From the NCBI GenBank assembly GCA_947454135.1, contig CANGJI010000014.1, positions 1 to 51,078 on the forward strand: a stretch of DNA of 51,078 nucleotides, written 5' to 3'. The notes below the pieces were generated by a model. It saw nothing but the letters and a program-made list of their open reading frames with translations, ran no database searches and had not been told where the DNA came from. The stretch comes from Sphingomonadaceae bacterium (GTDB taxonomy: Bacteria > Pseudomonadota > Alphaproteobacteria > Sphingomonadales > Sphingomonadaceae). A program made the translations under genes and the position numbers. Below, piece by piece: positions 43,068 through 51,078 of the stretch. Numbering within the stretch: the stretch's first letter is position 1; the number at the start of each line of letters is the position of its first letter.

Positions 43068-43358
43068 ATGGATGTCGAGAGCATCAGCCACAAAGGCCTG
43101 CGCCGCTTCTTCGAAACCGGTAACGCCAAGGGCCTCGTGGGAGATGTGAAGCGCCTGCGCAACATGCTGGCATTCATTGACGCCGCTGTGTCGCTGGATG
43201 ACTTGTCCCTGCCACCCAATTTTGGCCTTCACGAGTTGAAGGGAGACAGGGCTGGAACTTGGGCCATGACCGTAACCCGAAACTGGCGCCTGACATTCAA
43301 GATCGATGACGCAGGTGCACTGATTGATCTGGATTTGGAGGACTATCATGGCGCTTAA
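43068..43358 (+). CDS. higB: HigB-type toxin (RelE superfamily)
   Basis: A 96-residue mRNA interferase-like toxin matching the plasmid-RK2/Vibrio-type HigB group: SHKGLRRFFETGNAKGL, then KRLRNMLAFIDAA, LHELKGDRAGTWAMTVTRNWRLTFKIDD and a final DLEDYHGA. These toxins cleave mRNA on the ribosome. Toxin-first gene order is typical of higBA. It overlaps the antitoxin gene by 11 bases. The upstream promoter puts the transcript start almost at the ATG, so translation may be leaderless. Confidence 0.93.
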   Translation: MDVESISHKGLRRFFETGNAKGLVGDVKRLRNMLAFIDAAVSLDDLSLPPNFGLHELKGDRAGTWAMTVTRNWRLTFKIDDAGALIDLDLEDYHGA

Positions 43359-43650
43359 GATGCACCCTTCTCTGGCCGTGCATGTGGGAGAATGGCTCAA
43401 GGCCGAGGTTGTTGAACCCTCTGGCCTCAATGTGGCGGCACTTGCCCGTCATTTTGGCGTGTCCCGGCAGGCACTCAGCACCTTGCTCAACGGCAACGCC
43501 AACCTCTCTGCCGATATGGCCATTCGCTTCGAAAAAGCATTTGGCATCAGGGCGGACACGCTGCTGCGGATGCAAACAGCATATGATCTTGCGCAGGCAC
43601 GAGCCCATGAAGCCGAGATTGCTGTTGGGCGATTGGAGATGGCTGCTTGA
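43348..43650 (+). CDS. higA: HigA-type antitoxin (XRE family)
   Basis: A 100-residue antitoxin with an XRE helix-turn-helix (ALARHFGVSRQALSTLLNGNANLSADMAIRFEKAFG) and a C-terminal helix (AYDLAQARAHEAEIAVGRLEM). It neutralises HigB and should autorepress the shared promoter. The ATG at 43348 lies inside the end of higB, so synthesis is coupled. Standard length for the family. Confidence 0.94.
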   Translation: MALKMHPSLAVHVGEWLKAEVVEPSGLNVAALARHFGVSRQALSTLLNGNANLSADMAIRFEKAFGIRADTLLRMQTAYDLAQARAHEAEIAVGRLEMAA

Positions 43651-43846
43651 GCCACTTACGATAAACCATCGTCCCCAAGCACCGTGTTCGAAACACCTTG
43701 TGAACAGCCCGATGCACAGCATGATAGGGCGGATTCGACGGACGAAAACCATCGAATCGACGGCTCAGCTCATGATAAACTCGTAGTGACCGATCCGCTC
43801 CCGGCGCCTAAACGCGGCTCGCTTAAAAGGGAGAAAGGACTGCCTA

Positions 43847-44263
43847 ATGAAACACATGTCTATTCGCGCAGCACTGCTTACCGTGCTCGCTTCGGCCTCG
43901 CTTGCGGGCTGCGCCAGCACGCAATCCGTCCACCTGGCGCAAGCTGCCGCGGACGCTGCAATGGAGCAGGCCCGTACTGGCGTTGCTGCTGCAAAGCAGG
44001 CGCAGGCCAGTGCCGACGCTGCCGCTGCTGCTGCCCAGCGGGCCCAAGCTTCTGCTGATGGTGCGGGTGCTGCTGCACAAAATGCCGGTGCTGCCGCGCA
44101 AGCTGTTGCCAGCCAGCAGCAGGTCTCCGACAGCAAGGTAGCGGCGCTCGAAGCCCGCGTGCACCGCCTCGAGCAATGGAAGAAAGCTCAGGCCAAAAAG
44201 CACCATCACAAGAAGCACCACAAGGCACACCACAAAGCGGCGGCCAAGGCCGTGACGAAGTAA
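43847..44263 (+). CDS. Alanine-zipper lipoprotein with His/Lys tail
   Basis: A 138-residue lipoprotein with lipobox LAGC (Cys22). The middle (about residues 30-92) is an Ala-rich heptad-like coiled coil (AAADAAMEQARTGVAAAKQAQ), as in Lpp/OprI-type alanine zippers. A second coiled-coil stretch (VSDSKVAALEARVHRLEQWKK) leads into a tail with ten His and many Lys, ending in AVTK. It is probably an outer-membrane lipoprotein trimer; the C-terminal Lys could be crosslinked to peptidoglycan as in Lpp, but that is inference. AGGA lies eight bases before the ATG. Confidence 0.85.
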   Translation: MKHMSIRAALLTVLASASLAGCASTQSVHLAQAAADAAMEQARTGVAAAKQAQASADAAAAAAQRAQASADGAGAAAQNAGAAAQAVASQQQVSDSKVAALEARVHRLEQWKKAQAKKHHHKKHHKAHHKAAAKAVTK

Positions 44264-44270
44264 GCCTTAG

Positions 44271-44305
44271 CCAGTTGCCTCGCGCCAACCTGCCGGGGCA
44301 ACTGG
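44271..44305 (+). terminator. Hairpin after the lipoprotein gene
   Basis: Perfect 9-base arms CCAGTTGCC / GGCAACTGG with a 17-base loop, 7 bases after the stop. No T-run. A second stem (GTTTTG...CAAAAC with inner GGGC/GCCC) lies at 44443-44476, just before the tRNA. Confidence 0.45.
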
Positions 44306-44485
44306 TTCGCTTGACCGAAGACCTTAGGCTGGCTCTGACGGACCGTGCTGGGCGCGGGCGAGTAGCCTCAAACCTTGAGCCGCAGATTCGACGGCCAAAA
44401 TCTGCTTATGAACTGTGGATGGGAGATTTGAAGGCGCAAGCTGTTTTGTCGCGGGCGTAAGCCCTTGAGGCAAAACGCGGAGCCC

Positions 44486-44562
<77 letters not shown>

Positions 44563-44654
44563 GTGGGATGCACCGCCTAGCAGCGCCGCGCGCCGCTTTC
44601 CAGAGGTTTGTCGTTTAGCGATTTGGTAGGCAGTGCGAGGCTATTGCCGCTGCC

Positions 44655-45035
44655 ATGGCCACTCGTCCGCCTTCCCCTGATGCGAATCGCACCGGCAATC
44701 GTCCTGCGCCGAGCAGCATGGCGATAAAATGGGCGGCTGTGCACGAGGCTGCAGCGGCGATTGGCGAACTGGCGGGAATTGCGCCCGAGTATCGCACGCC
44801 CGAGGTCCGCAATTTCCCGGCTATCATGCGCGATACGGGTGGCTGGCGCTATCGGCTGGCGGAGCAGGGCGTGGATGATCTCGCTGCGATTCTCGAGCCG
44901 GGGCTGGCGGCGCTGCTCGCGCTCCATGGCAGCGGCGCGCCTGCGGGGCCGGCGGCGCTGGCGCTGTGGCAGGAGTTCCATACCGCCCGCGCCGGGCTGC
45001 TTGCGCTGATCCCGTCTCTGGCGATCGTGCGTTAG
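44655..45035 (+). CDS. Hypothetical protein
   Basis: A 126-residue soluble protein, mostly alpha-helical by composition (KWAAVHEAAAAIGELAG, GVDDLAAILEPGLAALLAL, ALALWQEFHTARAGLLALIP), with a disordered Pro-rich start. Codon use matches the neighbours. I recognise no family. The GC-rich leader has no strong ribosome-binding site. It lies 47 bases before mmcB and may be co-transcribed with it. Confidence 0.65.
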   Translation: MATRPPSPDANRTGNRPAPSSMAIKWAAVHEAAAAIGELAGIAPEYRTPEVRNFPAIMRDTGGWRYRLAEQGVDDLAAILEPGLAALLALHGSGAPAGPAALALWQEFHTARAGLLALIPSLAIVR

Positions 45036-45082
45036 GGCCGCGCGCCCTTCCATTGTTCCATTTTTGTTCTTAAACTGGACCC

Positions 45083-45583
45083 ATGTCCGATTCGGCATTC
45101 CCAGCGCCAACGTCTGTTCCTGCAGAGCGGGAAGCGCAGGCTGTCGCGCGCGGAATTGGCCGTCTGTTTGCGCGGGGCGGGATCTGGTGCCTCGCCGAAA
45201 TGCCGCTGCGCTCGGGCCGCCGGGCCGACCTCATGGGGATCGACCCCAAGGGCCGGATCGTGATCGTGGAGATCAAGGTAGCGCGCGCCGATCTGCTCGG
45301 CGATGCGAAGTGGCCTGACTATCTCGAATATTGCGACCGGTTCTACTGGGGGCTCGCCCCGCACCTGGACCGCACATGCCTTGAAACGCCCGCGTTCAGG
45401 CCGGACCTGTGCGGGGTCATCGTGGCCGATGGCTATGACGCCGAGATCGTGCGCCCTGCCCCCAGCCTGCCGCTTGCGCCCGCGCGCCGCAAGGCAGAGA
45501 CCGAGCGGCTGGCGCGGGCAGCGCTGCGGCGGCTGGTGGTCGCCAGCGATCCGCAATGCGCAGGATGGGGCGAAGACGCCTAG
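45083..45583 (+). CDS. mmcB: MmcB family DNA repair protein
   Basis: A 166-residue protein matching MmcB: an N-terminal helical part (AEREAQAVARGIGRLFARGGIWCLAEMPL) followed by a PD-(D/E)XK-like core (RADLMGIDPKGRIVIVEIKVARADLLGDAKWPDYLEYCDRFYWGL), where D, E and K are placed as in that nuclease fold. In Caulobacter MmcB acts in mitomycin C damage tolerance. A LexA-type operator was not identified upstream. The stop overlaps the convergent exporter by four bases. Confidence 0.92.
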   Translation: MSDSAFPAPTSVPAEREAQAVARGIGRLFARGGIWCLAEMPLRSGRRADLMGIDPKGRIVIVEIKVARADLLGDAKWPDYLEYCDRFYWGLAPHLDRTCLETPAFRPDLCGVIVADGYDAEIVRPAPSLPLAPARRKAETERLARAALRRLVVASDPQCAGWGEDA

Positions 45584-46155
45584 AGGACGCCAGCCGTCGC
45601 GAGCAGCAGGACGAGGCCGAGCACGGCGAAGAACAGCGCCGCGACAGCCCGCACGGCGCCCAACGGCACGCGCTTCACGATTTCGCCGCCGAGCAGCACC
45701 GCAGGCACATTGGCCAGCATCATGCCGAGCGTGGTGCCCATGGTCACCGCCACCGCATCATGGAAACGCGCGCCGAGCGCGATCGTGGCGACTTGCGTCT
45801 TGTCGCCCATCTCGACGAGGAAGAACGCGACCAGCGTCGTGAAGAAGGCGCCGCCGCGCGAGACGGCGGGGGCTTCGTCGTCGTCGAACTTGTCCGGCAC
45901 GAGAGTCCAGGCGGCCATGGCGAGAAAGCCGATGGCGACGGCGTAGCGGAAGGTGGGGCCGTCGAGCCAACCGGCGGCCAATGACCCCGCCAGCGCAGCG
46001 AGGAAATGATTGGCCAGTGTGGCGACGAGAATGCCGGCGATGATCGGCAGCGGGCGCTTGAACCGCGCGGCAAGCACGATGGCGAGGAGCTGCGTCTTGT
46101 CACCGATCTCGGCGAGAGCGACGATGGCGGTCGAGGTAAACAGGGCTTCGAGCAT
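45580..46155 (-). CDS. GDT1/TMEM165 family manganese exporter (UPF0016)
   Basis: A 191-residue inner-membrane protein with six membrane segments in two repeats. Each repeat carries the family's E-x-GDK-(T) motif: ALAEIGDKTQLLAIVLAARF near the N-terminus and LVEMGDKTQVATIALGARF in the middle. These acidic motifs bind cation; bacterial members such as MneA export Mn2+. The loop between repeats is acidic (DKFDDDEAPA). The ATG at 46155 starts exactly at the first segment. A yybP-ykoY-like riboswitch lies directly upstream, consistent with manganese control. Confidence 0.92.
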   Translation of the reverse strand: MLEALFTSTAIVALAEIGDKTQLLAIVLAARFKRPLPIIAGILVATLANHFLAALAGSLAAGWLDGPTFRYAVAIGFLAMAAWTLVPDKFDDDEAPAVSRGGAFFTTLVAFFLVEMGDKTQVATIALGARFHDAVAVTMGTTLGMMLANVPAVLLGGEIVKRVPLGAVRAVAALFFAVLGLVLLLATAGVL

Positions 46156-46192
46156 GGGTGCATTCCAGGGCCGGGCAGGCAATCGAGACAAC

Positions 46193-46236
46193 GGCACCGC
46201 TCTCCCCCGCCCGGCCGGACGGGGAGAAAAGGTGCC
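46193..46236 (-). promoter_or_regulatory. Hairpin forming the likely riboswitch expression platform
   Basis: On the minus strand, GGCACC/GGTGCC outer arms enclose a CTCCCCG/CGGGGGAG-type inner stem. It lies between the manganese aptamer and the exporter ATG. It may be an attenuator or may pair alternatively with the aptamer. Confidence 0.5.
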
Positions 46237-46380
46237 ATTGGTCTCGCCCGGCCAGCCGGATCCGGAGGATCCGTGCCAGCCGCCTGCGCCATGGCCTCTC
46301 GGCCAAGCATGTTGACGCGCCAGACAAGTCTGGCAGGGGACTGCGCGGGGCACGCGCAGCGGCTACTCCCCAAGTGACGC
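46235..46380 (-). ncRNA. yybP-ykoY (Mn2+) riboswitch
   Basis: The minus strand contains the family's conserved blocks in order: GGGGAGTAGCC (46361-46371), a long paired arm, CGTCAACATGCTTGGCC, a second paired arm with GGATCCTCCGGATCC, and GGGCGAGACC (about 46240-46249). These match the two conserved loops that coordinate Mn2+ in yybP-ykoY RNAs. It sits in the leader of a GDT1-type manganese exporter, the expected target, where it should raise expression at high manganese. Boundaries are approximate. Confidence 0.88.
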
Positions 46381-46508
46381 CGCGGGCCCTAGGGCGCATC
46401 GGATGGGAGCGCAAGCCGCCTTGCGCGCGACATGACTGGACCGCCCGTGGAATTGCTGTATTCAAGGATACATAGCACCAGCAAGCCAACCCGGCAGCGG
46501 GAGGCGGT

Positions 46509-47918
46509 GTGATCCGTTATCTGGAAGCGACTTTGACCCGAAGAGCGACCTTTGCCCTCAGCGCGGCCTGTGCCGTGATGTCTCTCGCCGCGCCCGCCGC
46601 GGCGAAACCGGGCCCCTTGGCCGACGCGATCGGCGCGCCCGATGATCTTGCGATCAGCGCCACCGTGCGTGCGCGGGTCGAAGGAATAGACGGGCAGTTC
46701 CGCCCCAGCCCTGCCAGCGCCGATGCGATGTTTTCGCTGCGCAGGACGCTGGCGATCGAATACGATGCTGGCCCGGTGCGCTTTGGCGGCGAGCTGTGGG
46801 ATGCGCGCGCCTATGGTGAGGGGCCGAACTCGAGCATCACGACATCGGAGGTGAACGCGCTGGAACTGGTCCAGGCCTACGCCAAGGTGGAGCTAGGCGA
46901 TCAGCGCAAGGGCGCCAAGGGCGGGCATGGCCTGCTGACGCTGGGGCGCCAGACAATGGACATCGGCTCGCGCCGGCTCGTGGCGCGCAACCGGTTCCGC
47001 CAGACGACCAACGGCTTCACCGGGGCGGACCTCGAATGGACCACCCATGGCGGCACGCGGCTGCAGGCGTTCTGGATGATGCCGCAGATCCGCCGGCCCG
47101 ATGATCTGCCCGGCCTGCAAGACAACAAGGTCAAGTTCGACCTCGAAACCACGCGCGTCCAGTTTTTCGGGGCGCATGCCACAGTGCCGCATGTGCTGGG
47201 CGGCGTGCTGGAAGGCTATGGGTTCCGGCTGGCGGAGCAGGACGGCGACAACCGGCTGACACGCAACCGGCGGCTCTGGACCCTTGGCGCACGGGCTTTC
47301 GCGCGGCCACGGGCGGGGAAGTGGGACCACGATATCGAGGGCGCCTATCAGTTCGGCACCGCGCGGCGCACGAGCAGCGCAGCAGACGTGACCGACCTCG
47401 ATGTCTCCGCGTGGTTCCTCCACGCCGAAGCGGGTTACACCCTGAAAGGCGAGTGGTCGCCGCGCGTGGCAGCGCTGTTCGATGCGGCAAGCGGGGATGG
47501 CGGCAAGGCGGGCCACTATGGGCGGTTTGATACGCTTTACGGGGCACGGCGCTTCGATTTCGGGCCGACGGCGCTCTATGGCGCCTTGCAGCGGACGAAC
47601 ATCATCTCGCCGGGGCTGCGGCTGGAAGCGGCCCCGGACAAGCGCACCGACGTCATGCTATCCTACCGCGCAATGTGGCTGGAGAACCCGCGCGACAGCT
47701 TTGCCACCACGGGCGTGCGCGATGCGAAGGGGGCTTCGGGCCGCTTCGCCGGTCAACAGGCCGAAGCGCGGCTGCGACACTGGCTGGTGCCCGAAGTACT
47801 TCAGGCCGAGACCGGCGGCGCCGTGCTGTTCAAGCAGGGGTTCCTGCGCGATGCACCCAATGCGCCCGCGACCGGCAACAGTGTCTATGGCTATTTCGAC
47901 CTGACGCTGACGCTCTGA
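46509..47918 (+). CDS. Alginate-export-type outer-membrane porin
   Basis: A 469-residue outer-membrane beta-barrel. The signal peptide ends at AAPAAAKP. The mature protein shows barrel-like strands and the alginate_exp family pattern (AISATVRARVEGIDGQFR, SLRRTLAIEYDAGPVRFGGELWDARAYGE, LLTLGRQTMDIGSRRLVARNRFRQT, ending YFDLTLTL). The family includes AlgE but most members are general porins for unknown solutes. The GTG start has GGGAGG five bases upstream. The 3' end overlaps the convergent DUF1289 gene by 28 bases. Confidence 0.87.
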   Translation: MIRYLEATLTRRATFALSAACAVMSLAAPAAAKPGPLADAIGAPDDLAISATVRARVEGIDGQFRPSPASADAMFSLRRTLAIEYDAGPVRFGGELWDARAYGEGPNSSITTSEVNALELVQAYAKVELGDQRKGAKGGHGLLTLGRQTMDIGSRRLVARNRFRQTTNGFTGADLEWTTHGGTRLQAFWMMPQIRRPDDLPGLQDNKVKFDLETTRVQFFGAHATVPHVLGGVLEGYGFRLAEQDGDNRLTRNRRLWTLGARAFARPRAGKWDHDIEGAYQFGTARRTSSAADVTDLDVSAWFLHAEAGYTLKGEWSPRVAALFDAASGDGGKAGHYGRFDTLYGARRFDFGPTALYGALQRTNIISPGLRLEAAPDKRTDVMLSYRAMWLENPRDSFATTGVRDAKGASGRFAGQQAEARLRHWLVPEVLQAETGGAVLFKQGFLRDAPNAPATGNSVYGYFDLTLTL

Positions 47919-48079
47919 CGGCGCTGCTCGAGCAGGCCGAGGATCGCCTGCTTCTGCGCCGCGCTCGCGGTGGGCCAGGCCATGATTTCCTCGATCGTGC
48001 GCGCACAGCCGCGGCAGAGGCGGGTCAGCGGATCGAGGGTGCAGGTGCCGGTGCAGGGACTGGCGGGTTCGGCGTTCAT
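47891..48079 (-). CDS. DUF1289 family small Cys-rich protein
   Basis: A 62-residue protein with the DUF1289 pattern C-TGTC-x8-C-x2-C-x-RT-x-EE (SPCTGTCTLDPLTRLCRGCARTIEEIMAW), four Cys that probably hold a zinc or iron-sulfur site. Function is unknown. It overlaps the stop of the upstream M20 peptidase by four bases, so the two are co-translated. Confidence 0.88.
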   Translation of the reverse strand: MNAEPASPCTGTCTLDPLTRLCRGCARTIEEIMAWPTASAAQKQAILGLLEQRRQSVSVRSK

Positions 48080-49401
48080 CGCTTCTCCACCGCAAGACGG
48101 CTCATCAGCAAGGCCGCGCGCTTGGCCTGCAGGGTCAGGCTGGCGAGGTCGACCGTTTCGCCGGGGGTGTGATCGCCCTTGCTCGCGGGCCCGAGGCCGA
48201 CGAGGCCCGGCACATCGGCGGCGACGAAGCTGATATCGCCCGCGCCGCGCTTGAGCGGATCGAGCGGCGGCATGGCCGGCAGGCCGAGCGCCGCGTTCAC
48301 ATCGTTGAGCCGCGCAAGCAGCGCCCGGTTGGCATCAGTGGGGGCCATCGGCGGATAGCCATCCTCGAACACGATCCTGCCGGTCGCGCCCGGGAAGGCG
48401 CGCGCGACGATGGCGGCCATCTTTTCCTGCGCGCGGGCGTTCTGCTCTGCCGAAAGCGTGCGCAGATCGCCGCGCGCGATGGCCTTGGCCGGGATGATGT
48501 TGGTCTTGCCGGTGGCGCTGAGGTGGGCCTGATCGGCGGCGAGCACGGCTTCGGCTCCGCCCGCGATCATGCCGACGTTGAGCGTGAGGTTGGGCTCCGG
48601 CACTTCGGTGCGGATCGCGGTCAGCATGCGCGCGAGGGCATAGATCGCGCCATCGCCATCGGCGCCGAACACGCCGCTCGAATGGCCGGACTTCGCCGTG
48701 ACTTCGATCGTCCAGCTATAGGCCGAGCGGCGCGCGATCGAGCCCATGTCTACGAGCTTGCCGTCCGGCCCCACATCGCGGGCGAGCCCTTCGAAATCGA
48801 GCGCGACATCGGCCTTCTTGCCTTCGGCAATCAGGTCGGCGCGCGCAGCGGACTGGGGATCGCCGGCATCCTCCTCGTCACCGGTCAGGTAGGCGACCAC
48901 ATTGGCCTGCTTGAGCGTGCCCGCCGCGGCCATTGCGCGCAGCGCGGCGAGCATGGCGACCACGCCGCCCTTGTCGTCCGCCACGCCCGGGCCGGTGGCG
49001 AACTGGCCGCTGCGGGAGAACGTCTGGAACGGCGAATCCGCTTCGAACACCGTATCGAGATGGCCGATCAGCAGCAGGCGCCTGAAACCGGACTTGCCGG
49101 TGTGCATGGCCACAAGGTGCCCGGCGCGGCCGGTCTGCTCCATCGGCAGCCACTTCACGGTGAAGCCAAGCGCCTCGAATTCCGGGCGGAGCAGATCAGC
49201 CACCGCCTTGACCCCTGCAAGATTGCGCGAGCCGGAGTTCTGGTTGACGAGCTTTTCGAGCAGCGCGACGTCGCGGCTCTCGTTCGCCTCCACAGCCGCC
49301 ACCATGCGCTTTTCGGAGGTCGTCAAGGACGGCGCAGCGAGCGCAGCGGCGGGGGCAAGCAGCGAGGCGGCGAGGAGTGCGGCAAAGGGGCGTTTCGGCA
49401 T
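48076..49401 (-). CDS. Secreted M20 family metallopeptidase
   Basis: A 441-residue zinc peptidase of the glutamate carboxypeptidase/ArgE-DapE superfamily. A signal peptide (ALLAASLLAPAAALAAP) directs it to the periplasm. Metal-site motifs are LIGHLDTVF, GPGVADDKGG and GDEEDAGDP, with a central dimerisation domain (about residues 215-325) and a C-terminal HTPGETV histidine. The ATG at 49401 begins the signal peptide; a longer frame upstream is not needed. The substrate is probably a peptide or folate-type conjugate, not determined here. Confidence 0.92.
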   Translation of the reverse strand: MPKRPFAALLAASLLAPAAALAAPSLTTSEKRMVAAVEANESRDVALLEKLVNQNSGSRNLAGVKAVADLLRPEFEALGFTVKWLPMEQTGRAGHLVAMHTGKSGFRRLLLIGHLDTVFEADSPFQTFSRSGQFATGPGVADDKGGVVAMLAALRAMAAAGTLKQANVVAYLTGDEEDAGDPQSAARADLIAEGKKADVALDFEGLARDVGPDGKLVDMGSIARRSAYSWTIEVTAKSGHSSGVFGADGDGAIYALARMLTAIRTEVPEPNLTLNVGMIAGGAEAVLAADQAHLSATGKTNIIPAKAIARGDLRTLSAEQNARAQEKMAAIVARAFPGATGRIVFEDGYPPMAPTDANRALLARLNDVNAALGLPAMPPLDPLKRGAGDISFVAADVPGLVGLGPASKGDHTPGETVDLASLTLQAKRAALLMSRLAVEKR

Positions 49402-49687
49402 GGCATCCTGATAGAGCGACTGGCCCCCACTTGGGAAGAGCGCCACCCTTTCGCGCAATTTCCTTGCTTTAGCGCGCAATTGCATTTAGGCGCGCCCCAG
49501 CAGGACTGGCGAGCGGACATTCCGCCGCAGGCCCGGGCAAGCGTGAGGTCCGCCGTTTCAGGGCGTGTACCCGCCCCGGCTTAACAGCTGCTTCGCTTGG
49601 CTTCCCCTTCACGCATGGGTCGCATGGACGACCTTCTGCCTGCGCTTGGCGTTCACGCCGCGCATTCACCAAATCGATTGGATTCCC

Positions 49688-51078
49688 ATGTCTTATTTCA
49701 GCGATCTCGGCCTTGCCGAGCCGATCCTCCACGCGCTCGCCAGCAAGGGTTACACCGACCCGACGCCGATCCAGCGCCAGTCCATCCCCGCCCTGCTCGA
49801 GGGCCGCGATCTGCTCGGCATCGCGCAGACCGGCACCGGCAAGACCGCCGCGTTCGCGCTGCCTTCGCTCCACCGCCTCGCGGCCAATCCGCAGCCGCGC
49901 AAGCCGGCCTCCTGCCGCATGCTGGTGCTTTCGCCGACGCGCGAGCTCGCTGCGCAGATTGCCGAAAACATCGCGGCCTATGCCAAGAACCTGCGCCTGA
50001 CGGTTGATTGCGTGTTCGGCGGCGTGCCGGTGGGCAAGCAGGCCCGCCGCCTCGTGCCGGGCTGCGACATCCTGGTAGCAACGCCGGGCCGCCTGCTCGA
50101 TCTGATCGACCAGCGCGCACTGACGCTGGGCCGGGTCGAGATCTTCGTGCTCGACGAAGCGGACCAGATGATGGACCTCGGCTTCATCCACGCGCTGCGC
50201 CGTGTGGCGAACCTGCTGCCCAAGCAGCGCCAGAGCCTGTTCTTCTCGGCAACGATGCCCAAGGCGATCGCCGACCTCGGCAAGCAGTTCATCAACAACC
50301 CCGTGCGCGTGGAAGTGACCCCGCAGGCGACGACTGCCGAGCGCGTCGAGCAGTACGTCACTTTCGTCAACCAGGCGGAAAAGCAGGCACTGCTGACGCT
50401 GCGCATCCGCGCGCTGCTGGCCGACAAGAAGCTGGACCGCGCGCTGGTGTTCACCCGCACCAAGCACGGCGCGGACCGCGTGGTACGCCACCTTTCGGCA
50501 GCCTCGATCAGCGCCCGCGCGATCCACGGCAACAAGAGCCAGGCGCAGCGCACGGCCGCGCTCGATGCGTTCCGCCAGGGCTCGTGCCCGATCCTCGTCG
50601 CCACCGATATCGCCGCGCGCGGGATCGACGTGAGCGGCGTGAGCCACGTGTTCAACTTCGAGCTGCCCAACGTGGCAGAGCAATACGTCCACCGCATCGG
50701 CCGCACCGCGCGTGCGGGTGCTGACGGCGAGGCGATCAGCTTCTGCGCGCCGGACGAGAAGCCCTACCTCAAGGACATCGAAAAGCTCACCCAGGTGAAG
50801 CTGACCCCGCTGCCGCTGCCCGAAGGCTTCCTCGCCGAGGCCGCAAAGCTCCCCGCCGTCAGCCGCAAGCCCGAGGAAGCCGAGCGCGATGCACGCCGCG
50901 ACGAGCGCGATTCGCGTGGGCGTTTTGGCGATCGTGGCCAGCGCGGCGAACGCAAGCGCGACGACCGTTCGCCCGGTGGCCGCGCGCAGGGCCGCGACGG
51001 CCGTCCGCGCGACGCCAATCCGGCGCGTGCAGCGAACGAACGCGGGCCGGTTGGCAATCCCGTCCGCGCCGAACGCAC
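49688..51078 (+). CDS. DEAD-box RNA helicase, RhlE-like (3' end beyond window)
   Basis: At least 463 residues, cut by the window end. Motifs are in order: Q motif DPTPIQRQSIPALL, I AQTGTGKT, Ia PTRELAAQI, Ib ATPGRLLDL, II VLDEADQMMD, III FFSATMP, IV LVFTRTKHGAD, V ATDIAARGIDV and VI YVHRIGRTARAG. A basic Arg/Gly/Asp-rich tail begins near residue 395 (RRDERDSRGRFGDRGQRGERKRDDR), typical of RhlE-type helicases acting in ribosome assembly and cold growth. The start ATG follows a weak leader. Confidence 0.95.
   Translation, partial: MSYFSDLGLAEPILHALASKGYTDPTPIQRQSIPALLEGRDLLGIAQTGTGKTAAFALPSLHRLAANPQPRKPASCRMLVLSPTRELAAQIAENIAAYAKNLRLTVDCVFGGVPVGKQARRLVPGCDILVATPGRLLDLIDQRALTLGRVEIFVLDEADQMMDLGFIHALRRVANLLPKQRQSLFFSATMPKAIADLGKQFINNPVRVEVTPQATTAERVEQYVTFVNQAEKQALLTLRIRALLADKKLDRALVFTRTKHGADRVVRHLSAASISARAIHGNKSQAQRTAALDAFRQGSCPILVATDIAARGIDVSGVSHVFNFELPNVAEQYVHRIGRTARAGADGEAISFCAPDEKPYLKDIEKLTQVKLTPLPLPEGFLAEAAKLPAVSRKPEEAERDARRDERDSRGRFGDRGQRGERKRDDRSPGGRAQGRDGRPRDANPARAANERGPVGNPVRAER

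Overview
The window is about 51 kb of GC-rich chromosomal DNA from an alphaproteobacterium. It most resembles the Sphingomonadales, and a Novosphingobium-like genome is my best guess. The reasons are the very high third-position GC, a large TonB-dependent receptor, a Coq4-type ubiquinone protein, MmcB, frequent GTG and TTG starts and long GC-rich intergenic inverted repeats. This is a judgement from gene content and not a database match. No replication origin, prophage, insertion sequence, integrase or CRISPR array was seen.

Layout, left to right. Positions 1-9140 are housekeeping: a membrane protein, a CNT nucleoside transporter divergent from a queuosine-precursor transporter, argB, yggT, folD, a secreted protein with marC, and a thioredoxin-TPR protein (YbbN-like) with a LON-domain protein. 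A tRNA-Gly follows, whose 3' part is copied twice downstream. Positions 9180-13553 are a compact Csu-type chaperone-usher pilus operon on the minus strand. Positions 14358-21979 carry an aldehyde dehydrogenase with its DUF779 partner, then a TonB-dependent receptor, gamma-glutamyltransferase and a GNAT acetyltransferase. Positions 22138-26563 carry Coq4, a class II glutamine amidotransferase overlapping a twin cyclic-nucleotide-binding protein, and a phosphohexomutase.

Positions 26560-36906, all minus strand, are the most distinctive part. An eight-gene type IV secretion operon (virB2-B3-B4-B6-B8-B9-B10-B11) has six consecutive junctions that are exact 4-nt ATGA overlaps, and it is followed by three TadE/TadG-like genes. 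No virB1, virB5, virB7, virD4 or relaxase is present in the window, so this is not a recognisable conjugation module. Upstream of it is a secreted GH30 glycosidase with ricin-type lectin repeats, which ends in its own hairpin.

Positions 39407-43650 form an AT-richer, gene-poor accessory stretch. It holds a small membrane protein, a lipoprotein, a MarR-like regulator and a HigBA toxin-antitoxin pair whose promoter lies inside nested inverted repeats. Positions 43847-51078 return to ordinary chromosome: an alanine-zipper lipoprotein with a His/Lys tail, tRNA-Arg, mmcB, a GDT1-type manganese exporter behind what reads clearly as a yybP-ykoY manganese riboswitch, an alginate-export-type porin, a DUF1289 protein, an M20 peptidase and a DEAD-box helicase cut by the window end.
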